Source: JBGSBR01 sp041730495
GTDB taxonomy: Bacteria > Patescibacteriota > Microgenomatia > UBA1406 > GWC2-37-13
Reading direction: 5' to 3'
Assembly: GCA_041730495.1 (NCBI GenBank)
Contig: JBGSBR010000005.1
Coordinates: forward strand, 1-64,000
DNA length: 64,000 nt
Part shown: in pieces, positions 49,802 through 57,474 of the stretch
Layout of the letters: every line of letters begins with the position of its first letter
How positions within the stretch are numbered: the first letter of the stretch is position 1
Translations under genes and position numbers: made by a program
Notes under the pieces: generated by a model
Told to the model about the DNA's origin: nothing
Database searches by the model: none
What the model saw: the letters and a program-made list of their open reading frames with translations, nothing else

Positions 49802-51370
49802 TTATTTGATATCTGTACCCACAGCAGCTGCAATATTTTTATACCCATCTTTTTTCAGTAACGCAGCTAAACCTAGAGATATTTCAGCCATCAGCTGTGG
49901 CCCTTGGAAAATCATACCAGTGATCAACTGTACTAAAGATGCACCATTCTTGATCTTGATATATGCATCTTCTGCACTAAAAACGCCACCACATCCGATG
50001 ATGACAAGCTTTTTACCATACGTTTTATATGTCAAAGCAATCAGTTCATTGGATCGTTTGAAGGTCGGCTTGCCACTGAAGTTCCCTTTTTTCCACTGTG
50101 CGACCTCTGTTTGATCAAGGGCTGGATCTTTGCGATTCTTCTGTAGATTCCCGATGATGACGCCTGTCACAGGAAATGAAACAATTACTTTTAACATCGC
50201 TTTAAACTCTGCATCACTACGATCAATCGGCATCTTGATAAATAATGGTTTGGTTAGTTTGAGTTTAGTGACTGCTGTTAGTATCTGCTTCAATGGTGCT
50301 GGATCATACAAACTGACTTTCGTGCGAAGGTTTGGGCAGCTGATGTTAAGCTCATAATATGAATGCTTCAGATTGCCAGTTTGGGCTATTTTAAAAGCTG
50401 AGATAAGATCCTCTTGTGCTTGTTCGATCGTTTTGATCTCTGGATTATTGGTCACGCCAATACTGATACCAATTGGGATCTCGAACTCTTTACCAGCTAG
50501 TTTCTTAACTAATTTTTCAATGCCAGGATTACGAAATCCTTTGTTGACCATCAGTGATTGCGATTTAGGAAGTCGGCCAAGTCTTGGTGACGGATTTCCT
50601 TCACTTGCATACCGACTAAAGGTACCCAGAGATGCGAAGCCAAACCCGATCGATGGCAATACATCAGGTAGATCCGCATGATAGTCATATCCAGCTGACA
50701 ATCCTACAGGATGTCGAAACTGCATCTTGGACACTGTTTGTTTCACAGATGGAACATCATGACGAAAGAAAAATGACAGATATGATTTCACAAAAGGAAG
50801 CTTGCTTGATAGATTTCCCATGAACAATGCATTCTCATGAACAAACTCAGGAGGTAACGCAAACAATAATGGCTTAAAAAAGTATTTGTATTGATTTTTC
50901 AGCTTATCAATACCAAACAGCTTGTACTCTGCAGAGAAATACATGCGTACAAGAAAATATAAAACAAAACTAGCAAGTGCTGACAGCATACAATACAAAC
51001 ATAAGGCTTGAATGATTGCTACTTGTAAAAATACGAAGTACATCGAAGCCACGGCGCCAACTGCAGTCAAAAAGAACAGTGTACGAATAACAATGCGTTT
51101 ATTGGTGACCAGTGCCGCGAGTAAAACGAAAAACTCGATAGCATAATGAATCAGTCCGATAAGTGCGAGCGGGATACCAAACGGAGTCGCATACGGACTA
51201 CGCAGTACACTGCCACAATCAGCAAAAAAACTAATACTACATGGAGGAATTACTCCTGAAAAATGCTCTTTAGTCAGATAAAACGCATCAAATAATCCAA
51301 TTGCAGCAACTAATAGTAGTAAAATGGGGAGTAACGTTTCTTTCCAAAGAGAAGCTGATTTTGTCGTCAT
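49802..51370 (-). CDS. pyrD: Fusion of VKOR-like oxidoreductase and class 2-like dihydroorotate dehydrogenase
   Basis: In the 522 residues, the first 1-145 form a VKOR domain of about four helices with Cys44 and Cys52 in the loop ('PPCSISFFADCGSVL') and the CxxC active site Cys124/Cys127 ('LCLYC'). After a linker comes 'YFFKPLLFALPPEFVHENAL' (162-181), like the membrane-binding N-terminus of quinone-linked PyrD. The FMN barrel follows (215-515: 'PVGLSAGYDY', 'MVNKGFRNPG', 'ELNISCPNLRT', 'IGCGGVFSAEDAY'). The catalytic base appears to be Cys345, as in class 1, rather than Ser. Both halves use quinone, so they may share a quinone pool or site. Confidence 0.85.
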   Translation of the reverse strand: MTTKSASLWKETLLPILLLLVAAIGLFDAFYLTKEHFSGVIPPCSISFFADCGSVLRSPYATPFGIPLALIGLIHYAIEFFVLLAALVTNKRIVIRTLFFLTAVGAVASMYFVFLQVAIIQALCLYCMLSALASFVLYFLVRMYFSAEYKLFGIDKLKNQYKYFFKPLLFALPPEFVHENALFMGNLSSKLPFVKSYLSFFFRHDVPSVKQTVSKMQFRHPVGLSAGYDYHADLPDVLPSIGFGFASLGTFSRYASEGNPSPRLGRLPKSQSLMVNKGFRNPGIEKLVKKLAGKEFEIPIGISIGVTNNPEIKTIEQAQEDLISAFKIAQTGNLKHSYYELNISCPNLRTKVSLYDPAPLKQILTAVTKLKLTKPLFIKMPIDRSDAEFKAMLKVIVSFPVTGVIIGNLQKNRKDPALDQTEVAQWKKGNFSGKPTFKRSNELIALTYKTYGKKLVIIGCGGVFSAEDAYIKIKNGASLVQLITGMIFQGPQLMAEISLGLAALLKKDGYKNIAAAVGTDIK

Positions 51371-51413
51371 AGTATCCTCATTCTATCACGGATTTGAGCT
51401 TATAAAACGTAGA

Positions 51414-52700
51414 TTATGCTTTTGTCATGATCGCTTCTGCGGCTTTCTTGCCAAACTCGACCGCATAGTTCGTCCCACGATCCCATGGATACACTTGCTG
51501 CATATTTGAAAGATAAATATGTGGCAATGGAGTTTCAATTGGAAGTATTTGTTTTGAGAAACTTTTGGTCACGATTGGCTGAGCAAACGGTACATGAAAT
51601 GCTGTTATATCTAACAAATGTTTTTCATATCCGGGCGAAAGTCTTTCGATATACGGATGATAAATTTTGAGTAATTCTGCTGGAGTTTTGGAAAAATATT
51701 CATGATCCCGAGGTAAATAATTACCGATATACACTAAATGCGTTTTGTTATACATCGAAGTATCAACAAAGTTGGTGTGTTCTACAGCTGCAAGAAACGG
51801 ATACTCTTTATCACAGATACTGAGCCAGTAGACGCCATTATCAAAAAATGGTTTATCAAACTCAAGCACCATGTTGACAGCTCCGATACCTTTAAATGCC
51901 TGTAATTTTTTGATGTAGTCAGCTGGTAGCTGTGGAGCAATTTTCGAAAACAACATGTTTGGCATCGTCACCAGCACTGCATCAAAGCGTTCATTTTGCT
52001 TGATTCCTTCTTGTTCATAAGAAACCTGAGCACCATCTGGCTCATCTTTGACCTCAAGGACAGTCGATCGATAATGAATCACACCTTTGCGCTTTTCGAT
52101 TTTCTTTGCAAGAGTATCGACAAAGTTTTGGAATCCTCCGGTTGGATAGCCAAGTGAAGTAGTGCGTGCTTTGATACGAGCCCCAAACCAAGCCAGAGAA
52201 ATATCTTTATAGTAAGTACTAAATTTAGCTTTGAGAAGTGGCTCCCAGATCATCTGATATGCCCGCTTCCCCATCTTTTCTTGCATCCAAGCATGAGCGG
52301 TGAAATGCTCAAGATCTTGCCAGTTGGCTACATATTTAAGATACGCCAATGTAGCTCCCATACGGACTCGCTCATTGATACTAAGCTGGCCATACTTGAG
52401 TAATGTCAAAGGTGAATCAAGCTGGGCGATAACACCGTTAATCAACGTTGATGTAACTGGTCGTTTGAAGATGAAATCTACACCAATCTCTTTTCCAAGA
52501 GTCTGTATGGCATTATCTGAAGTGAAAATATGATGATAATGTTTTTCCAGAGACCATTTCCATTTATCTTTTTTAAAACCAATTGCCAGTCCTCCCGGAT
52601 ATGGTTCTCTTTCGATGATTGTCACGTGATGACCTTGTTTTTGAAGCTCATGAGCAGCAGTGAGTCCTGTAAAGCCAGCTCCGATAATACCAATATGCAT
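51414..52700 (-). CDS. FAD-dependent amine oxidase/protoporphyrinogen oxidase-like protein
   Basis: The 428 residues open with an FAD-binding 'IGIIGAGFTGLTAAHELQKQG' and 'VTIIEREPYPGGLAIGF'. 'ALEKHYHHIF'-like residues (about 50-60) and 'LSNMQQVYPWDRGTNYAVE' near the end match the NAD(P)/FAD oxidoreductases linked to UDP-galactopyranose mutase and carotenoid or sugar enzymes. It is cytosolic or peripheral. The VKOR-PyrD gene follows 43 bases downstream. The substrate is unknown. Confidence 0.88.
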   Translation of the reverse strand: MHIGIIGAGFTGLTAAHELQKQGHHVTIIEREPYPGGLAIGFKKDKWKWSLEKHYHHIFTSDNAIQTLGKEIGVDFIFKRPVTSTLINGVIAQLDSPLTLLKYGQLSINERVRMGATLAYLKYVANWQDLEHFTAHAWMQEKMGKRAYQMIWEPLLKAKFSTYYKDISLAWFGARIKARTTSLGYPTGGFQNFVDTLAKKIEKRKGVIHYRSTVLEVKDEPDGAQVSYEQEGIKQNERFDAVLVTMPNMLFSKIAPQLPADYIKKLQAFKGIGAVNMVLEFDKPFFDNGVYWLSICDKEYPFLAAVEHTNFVDTSMYNKTHLVYIGNYLPRDHEYFSKTPAELLKIYHPYIERLSPGYEKHLLDITAFHVPFAQPIVTKSFSKQILPIETPLPHIYLSNMQQVYPWDRGTNYAVEFGKKAAEAIMTKA

Positions 52701-52775
52701 GAAGACTATTATAGTGATACATTTTCAAACTTCCAACCGGTAAATTTGATTTGCGTCTTTCTGTTCATTATAGGC

Positions 52776-52805
52776 TTGACAAGACTTTTCTCAAGTGAGT
52801 ATTAT
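52776..52805 (+). promoter_or_regulatory. Consensus promoter of the small membrane protein
   Basis: TTGACA (52776-52781), an 18-base spacer and TATTAT (52800-52805) lie 5 bases before the ATG at 52811. It is the best -35/-10 pair seen in the window. Confidence 0.75.
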
Positions 52806-52810
52806 TAAGT

Positions 52811-52933
52811 ATGGCACTTACAAAACACCAAAAAACTCGTATCAAAAGACATGTAGGTGATATGTCTTATATTGCTGCAGTTATTACGATCCTTAGTTTA
52901 GTTGTGATCGTGGCTAACGCACAAGGCTTCTAA
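52811..52933 (+). CDS. Single-helix membrane miniprotein (40 residues)
   Basis: The peptide has a basic N-terminus ('ALTKHQKTRIKRHVGD') and one hydrophobic helix ('YIAAVITILSLVVIVANA'). A consensus TTGACA/TATTAT promoter directly in front makes a real gene likely despite its size. The topology should be N-in. The function is unknown. It is convergent with the VIT gene, only 2 bases apart. Confidence 0.65.
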   Translation: MALTKHQKTRIKRHVGDMSYIAAVITILSLVVIVANAQGF

Positions 52934-52935
52934 GA

Positions 52936-53673
52936 TTAGATCGCAAAGAAGGTTCCCACTGCATAGGCTATACCTGCTGAAAGTCCCCCAACCAACAAAC
53001 TTTCTCCCACAGCTCTAATAATCGATTGTTCTGTAACACGCCATCGCAGTAATCCAAGTAGCAATAATGCAGCTGTTGTCGCTATTACCGCATACATAAA
53101 TGAGTTAGGGCTTCCTTTTAGGAAGATAAATGGCGTCAAAGGAATGATTCCAAACACTATAAATGAAAGAAAAGTAGCTATTCCTTTTAACAACGGATTC
53201 TCTTTCGATAAATCGGCAAAGTTAAATTCATAGCGCATCATATAATCAATCCAATACTCCTTATTGGAAGAGATAAGCAAAGCAATCTTCTCAGCTTCGG
53301 CTGCTGTGAAGTTATGACTTTTGAGCATAAAGGCAGTTTCGGCTCTCTCTACTTCTACATCAGTTTCGATTCTTTTTATTTCTTTTGCTCGTTCTTTGTG
53401 ATACTGATCTTTTTCAGCTCGAAGTGACAAGAAGTTTCCTAATCCCATCGAAGTGGCATCTGCAAATAAGTTGGCAAGTCCGAAAAGCAATACAGTCATG
53501 TACGCCATAGTGTTTGGATCGATCTGGGCACCCTGAAAACCGGCAACCACGGCGAATGTTGTGACGATACCATCATTTCCACCATACACAATCTCCCGAA
53601 GGTATTTAGCCAGTGGTGAGGTCTCTGCTTGTTCTTGTAAGTGTTTTTCTAAAGCTTCATCTGATGCAAACAT
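52936..53673 (-). CDS. VIT1/CCC1 family transporter
   Basis: The 245 residues begin with an amphipathic segment 'LAKYLREIVYGGNDGIVTTFAVVAGFQGAQ', the classic CCC1/VIT opening with the metal Asp. A cytosolic helical region rich in Glu and Lys ('EKDQYHKERAKEIKRI') and four to five helices follow. Family members export iron or manganese from the cytosol into vacuoles or out of the cell. Here it probably exports excess metal. Confidence 0.93.
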   Translation of the reverse strand: MFASDEALEKHLQEQAETSPLAKYLREIVYGGNDGIVTTFAVVAGFQGAQIDPNTMAYMTVLLFGLANLFADATSMGLGNFLSLRAEKDQYHKERAKEIKRIETDVEVERAETAFMLKSHNFTAAEAEKIALLISSNKEYWIDYMMRYEFNFADLSKENPLLKGIATFLSFIVFGIIPLTPFIFLKGSPNSFMYAVIATTAALLLLGLLRWRVTEQSIIRAVGESLLVGGLSAGIAYAVGTFFAI

Positions 53674-53719
53674 AGATAGATTCTAGCAGTTTTAAATTAA
53701 AAAGGTATAATCTCTTCAG

Positions 53720-54502
53720 ATGACTACCCAACAGATTATCGCCGTAAACAAACCAATCAGTCTCACTCCACTTGATGCGATTGAATTATTCAAAACTAAA
53801 TATCCTGAATATAAAACTTCAAAAATTGGCTATGCAGGTCGACTTGATCCGATGGCAAGCGGCATGTTACTGTTGTTGATTGAGGACGCAAATCTCAGAC
53901 GCAAAGAGTTCGAAATGCTTGAAAAAGTATATGAATTTGAGGTTCTTTTTGGTATTGAAACAGACACTTATGATGTGATGGGAATGATACAAAGTGAGGC
54001 AATTTCACCACTGCTTACTGAACAATCTGTGGTTACTACACTCAATGGGTTTAAAGGTACATTTACTCAGCCTTATCCTCCTTTTTCATCAGCTCGAGTG
54101 GATGGTAAACCCCTGTACTATTGGGCACGTGCTGGTAAGCTTGCAGAACATACCATACCAACCAAAGAAGTAACTGTACACGACATCTCAATGATCGATG
54201 CTCGGGATATATCAATTGAAGAAGTGCTTGAAAATGTAATACAACGTATTTCAAAAACTAAAGGTGAGTTTAGACAAGCAGAGATTATAGAAACCTGGAA
54301 AAAACAAATTGAAGTTATGAAGTCTAAACAAATACAAACATTACCGCTGTATCGGTTCACTGCCTCAGTCTCAAGTGGCACCTATATCCGCTCAATTGCA
54401 CATACACTGGGAAAGCTTTTAGAAACACCTGCAATTGCCTACTCTATTCAACGAACCACCGTAGGAGATTTTACTCTTGGAGAATCTTACGAGCTAAGTT
54501 AA
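53720..54502 (+). CDS. truB: tRNA pseudouridine-55 synthase TruB
   Basis: The 260 residues have the catalytic motif 'GYAGRLDPMASGMLLLLI' with Asp43 and the N-terminal 'VNKPISLTPLDAIELFK'. Also visible are 'YEFEVLFGIETDTYDVMG' and 'SSGTYIRSIAHTLGKLL', all TruB hallmarks. A middle insertion of about 40 residues ('IEEVLENVIQRISKTKGEF...') is unusual. The C-terminal PUA domain is absent or minimal. It makes pseudouridine 55 in the T-loop. TATAAT lies 8 bases upstream of the ATG. Confidence 0.92.
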   Translation: MTTQQIIAVNKPISLTPLDAIELFKTKYPEYKTSKIGYAGRLDPMASGMLLLLIEDANLRRKEFEMLEKVYEFEVLFGIETDTYDVMGMIQSEAISPLLTEQSVVTTLNGFKGTFTQPYPPFSSARVDGKPLYYWARAGKLAEHTIPTKEVTVHDISMIDARDISIEEVLENVIQRISKTKGEFRQAEIIETWKKQIEVMKSKQIQTLPLYRFTASVSSGTYIRSIAHTLGKLLETPAIAYSIQRTTVGDFTLGESYELS

Positions 54503-54513
54503 ATAAAGCAACA

Positions 54514-55827
54514 TTAGTTTGATTGCTGTGATGGTTCAAGCAGTGAAGGGATCGTCAATGGGCAGGATAGCCCTAAACAAATTCTTCTTTTGAAAATCAC
54601 TTGCTCAAGCGTCCAAACAACCGCAAGTACTGCAACAATCATCAGTACACCTACAACTGCTGCCTGTATCTTATCACGAGCGGCACCAACTGCATCTTTG
54701 TCACCCCCTGAGGTAATCCAAGAAAATGCGCCAAGTAACATATAAAATAATGCTGCAAGTCCACCCAACACAAAGAAAATTCTGATTACAAACGTCAAAA
54801 CATCACCAAGTGTCGGGATTTTGAATCCAAGTGATGCTATATCGATCGAAAGACCTGTTTGATTAGTCACTGCTTGATCTGCAGCCACTGTTGATTGTGG
54901 ATTACCGATATAAGTTCCAGTAACATTTGGTATCGGAGCCACATAATCTGTCGTCGCAATTGTTTCTACGATTTCCCCGGTACTTGGACTAACAATCACT
55001 GTTTGTTGCTGATAGGTATTTTCAGAAGTTGATTGATATCCGATCAGTGCAATCCCGGTATCTCTGATCTCGATTGAACGCACAATAATATTGATCTGTG
55101 GATTCCATGGAAGTAGCTGACCACTCGCAAGATCAAACGCAGCTACATTTGTACGTGGTTGGCCGTTTACCTGTGTAAATCTACCACCCACATATAGCAC
55201 TCCTTGATCAGCTTTAAGTGCAAGCACATCACCATTTACCTCTGGTGTCCACTCACTAAGTCCATTATTCGTGACATCTACTGAGGCGAGTCTAACCCTA
55301 TCTAAACCATTAATTTTAGTAAATGCTCCCCCGAAATAAAGAGTAGTGAGATCATGTTCTAATGCAAATACTGCGCCATCTTCGATATTTAGTTTTACAT
55401 CACTAATAATGTGGGACTGTTTATCAAAAGACGCCAAGTACTGTCGTTTTTCACCACCAATCGCTTGAAATCTACCACCAACATAAATGGCATCATCTGT
55501 TACTCGCAAAGCTTCAACAGCTTGATCTGGCTCTGGTGACCATGAATGTACTTGTTGAGTTGTAAGATTAAGTTCTGCTAAGTTAAAACGTTCTACGACA
55601 TCAGTATCATTGAGTTGTACCGTATGAAACAGTCCACCGATATAGATTCTTTCATTTTCGCGCACTTCAGTCATGATCTGTCCATCTGTGCGGACTACTA
55701 CTTCAGAGTTTTGCTGGTTATATGTTTGTACAGATCCAGCAGCAATAAGCGATACAGGGAATATCAGAGCTCCAAGAAGTAGGAGAATTAAGCTGATATG
55801 TTTACGTAAAAAGGTGGCAAAAATCAT
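54514..55827 (-). CDS. Secreted beta-propeller protein fused to a VirB2/TrbC-like pilin segment
   Basis: The 437 residues start with a signal helix (about 8-30). A repeat region (about 35-280) follows whose units read 'IYVGGRFQAIGG', 'LYFGGAFTKINGL' and 'LYVGGRFTQVNGQPR', the DUF5122-type propeller blade. The C-terminal segment (about 325-415) has two helices around 'FSWITSGGDKDAVGAARDKIQAAVVG', the standard VirB2/TrbC-like pilin pattern of CPR bacteria. A displayed propeller on a pilin-like anchor is unusual. I start at 55827. The fusion suggests a surface adhesin or pilus-linked protein. Confidence 0.8.
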   Translation of the reverse strand: MIFATFLRKHISLILLLLGALIFPVSLIAAGSVQTYNQQNSEVVVRTDGQIMTEVRENERIYIGGLFHTVQLNDTDVVERFNLAELNLTTQQVHSWSPEPDQAVEALRVTDDAIYVGGRFQAIGGEKRQYLASFDKQSHIISDVKLNIEDGAVFALEHDLTTLYFGGAFTKINGLDRVRLASVDVTNNGLSEWTPEVNGDVLALKADQGVLYVGGRFTQVNGQPRTNVAAFDLASGQLLPWNPQINIIVRSIEIRDTGIALIGYQSTSENTYQQQTVIVSPSTGEIVETIATTDYVAPIPNVTGTYIGNPQSTVAADQAVTNQTGLSIDIASLGFKIPTLGDVLTFVIRIFFVLGGLAALFYMLLGAFSWITSGGDKDAVGAARDKIQAAVVGVLMIVAVLAVVWTLEQVIFKRRICLGLSCPLTIPSLLEPSQQSN

Positions 55828-55892
55828 GTTCTGTAGCTTACTATAAAGCAATATACCCTTTTTTGCAACTTTCACAATGGTACAATCTAGAT

Positions 55893-56219
55893 ATGAACTA
55901 TGCCCGATACTACGAAAAAGCTATCTGGACGAATCATGCGATGGATCGACTGCGCAGTCGACAGATTAAACAGGAAGTAGCTGCTAAAGCCTTCCGCTAT
56001 CCTGATGAAACGGTCAAAGGCAAAACTGCTGGAACATATGAATTTATTAAAGCCTTCAAAAAAGAGCGTGTCACGGTGATTGCCAAACAAAATGACAACA
56101 AAGAATGGGTCATCATGTCTTGCTGGAGTGATCCGATCTATCCTAAACGTCCACACCGAGAACAACCTTCTTTTTGGTCACGTCTCTGGGATGGAATTCG
56201 CACGTTTCTCAATTATTGA
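55893..56219 (+). CDS. DUF4258-like small protein
   Basis: The 108 residues begin with 'WTNHAMDRLRSRQIKQEVAAKAFRYPDETV', a pattern of DUF4258 and RelE-like barrels ('H..eRm..R.I....V'). A basic beta stretch ('RVTVIAKQNDNKEWVIMSCW') and an aromatic tail follow. The fold is related to mRNA interferase toxins, but catalytic residues cannot be confirmed and no antitoxin gene is adjacent. ATG 55893 is chosen because TACAAT (55881-55886) lies 6 bases upstream. Confidence 0.75.
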   Translation: MNYARYYEKAIWTNHAMDRLRSRQIKQEVAAKAFRYPDETVKGKTAGTYEFIKAFKKERVTVIAKQNDNKEWVIMSCWSDPIYPKRPHREQPSFWSRLWDGIRTFLNY

Positions 56220-56272
56220 GCTCTAAATTGAGTATAATGAAACTCTACTATTACTAATTTCATCATAATTTT

Positions 56273-56854
56273 ATGAAATATACACTTCCCGCACTAGCTT
56301 ACGAATACAATGCATTAGAGCCTCATATTGATGCGGCGACCATGGAAATCCATCACACAAAGCATCATCAAACTTATATCACCAATCTCAATGCCGTACT
56401 TGAACAATACCCTCAACATGCTGAAACTCCGCTTGAAGAACTCATGAAAACGCTAAGTAGTCTCGATATGCCAGAAGCAGATAAAACAAAGCTGCGTAAT
56501 CATGGCGGCGGTCACCTTAATCACTCATTTTTCTGGGAGATCATGGCTCCACAAAAAGCTATCGATGAACAACTAAAAGCTGATATTGAAAAGAAATTTG
56601 GTTCTGTGGATACCTTCAAAGAAGAGTTCACAAAAGCAGCAACAACCCGTTTTGGTAGTGGCTGGGCATGGCTTGTAAAAGATGACAAAGGTGAACTCAC
56701 TGTTTACTCTACAGCCAATCAAGATTCACCATATCTTCAAGGTCACACACCACTCATCGGTCTCGATGTCTGGGAACATGCGTACTACCTGAAGTATCAA
56801 AATAAACGTCCTGACTATATCACTGGATGGTGGGATGTGTTGAAGCTTATCTAA
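56273..56854 (+). CDS. sodA: Superoxide dismutase (Fe/Mn)
   Basis: The 193 residues begin '[34 protein letters not shown]' with metal-ligand His27. '[11 protein letters not shown]' holds the second His, and '[19 protein letters not shown]' the Asp and last His. Residue patterns do not decide between Fe and Mn; either sodA or sodB naming is possible. It converts superoxide to peroxide and oxygen, and bcp and the Msr enzymes in this window then handle peroxide damage. TATAAT at 56233-56238 gives a leader of about 30 bases. Confidence 0.96.
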   Translation: MKYTLPALAYEYNALEPHIDAATMEIHHTKHHQTYITNLNAVLEQYPQHAETPLEELMKTLSSLDMPEADKTKLRNHGGGHLNHSFFWEIMAPQKAIDEQLKADIEKKFGSVDTFKEEFTKAATTRFGSGWAWLVKDDKGELTVYSTANQDSPYLQGHTPLIGLDVWEHAYYLKYQNKRPDYITGWWDVLKLI

Positions 56855-57473
56855 GCAGCACTGCTCGCGCAGGCGACCCATCAAGACCGATAAATCTCAA
56901 CGGAAGTACTATGAGATCATAGGTTCCTGCGTCTACTGCAGCTAAGTTAATCCCTTCAAGGATAGGAATATTCTTTTCAAGAAGATGTGTATGTGGCGTA
57001 TTGTCTGTAGATCCTTTTTGTTTGATTGATAGTGAATCGATACCGACCATGGCTACTTCTTGCTCTGCTAAATACTGTGCTCCTTCTGGTGAAAGAAACA
57101 TAAAATCTGGATAAAACGTCTCAAATCCTCGCGCAGAGTTTGAAGTTTTGAGTAAAATTCGTTCACCTTTTTTAATCTGAGATGTTTCTAAAAACATTTT
57201 ACTTATTGATTCTTTTTCTGAGCTACAATCTATGATTCGACATGTACCAATCAATGTCATAAGATCAATCTGCTCAAGTGAAGCAGATCCTGGAATAGCA
57301 TGTGATGGAGCATCCAGATGTGTTCCAGTATGTGAGCTTAGAGTAAGCTTCGAAAGCACTGATGTACCAGTACTACTAGGCATTGACTCAATTTCAATCG
57401 CAGGGTTACCAGGATACGCAATGGTGGTAGCACTCAATGGTAATGAGATATCGATGATTTCTGTATATTGCAT
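56847..57473 (-). CDS. Cyclase family protein (kynurenine formamidase-like)
   Basis: The 208 residues carry the metal-binding motif '[15 protein letters not shown]' (about 45-59), '[18 protein letters not shown]' at the start and '[17 protein letters not shown]' near the end, all of the cyclase superfamily (PF04199). Members hydrolyse N-formylkynurenine, isatin or related amides and bind zinc or manganese. The start at 57473 lies 1 base after the upstream dehydrogenase fusion, so they are coupled. The end overlaps the convergent sod gene by 8 bases. Confidence 0.9.
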   Translation of the reverse strand: MQYTEIIDISLPLSATTIAYPGNPAIEIESMPSSTGTSVLSKLTLSSHTGTHLDAPSHAIPGSASLEQIDLMTLIGTCRIIDCSSEKESISKMFLETSQIKKGERILLKTSNSARGFETFYPDFMFLSPEGAQYLAEQEVAMVGIDSLSIKQKGSTDNTPHTHLLEKNIPILEGINLAAVDAGTYDLIVLPLRFIGLDGSPARAVLLR

Positions 57474-57474
57474 A

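Noticed and set aside
55893..56219. Toxin of a toxin-antitoxin pair
   Set aside because: The DUF4258 fold is related to RelE, but no small partner gene is adjacent and the gene has its own leaderless promoter.
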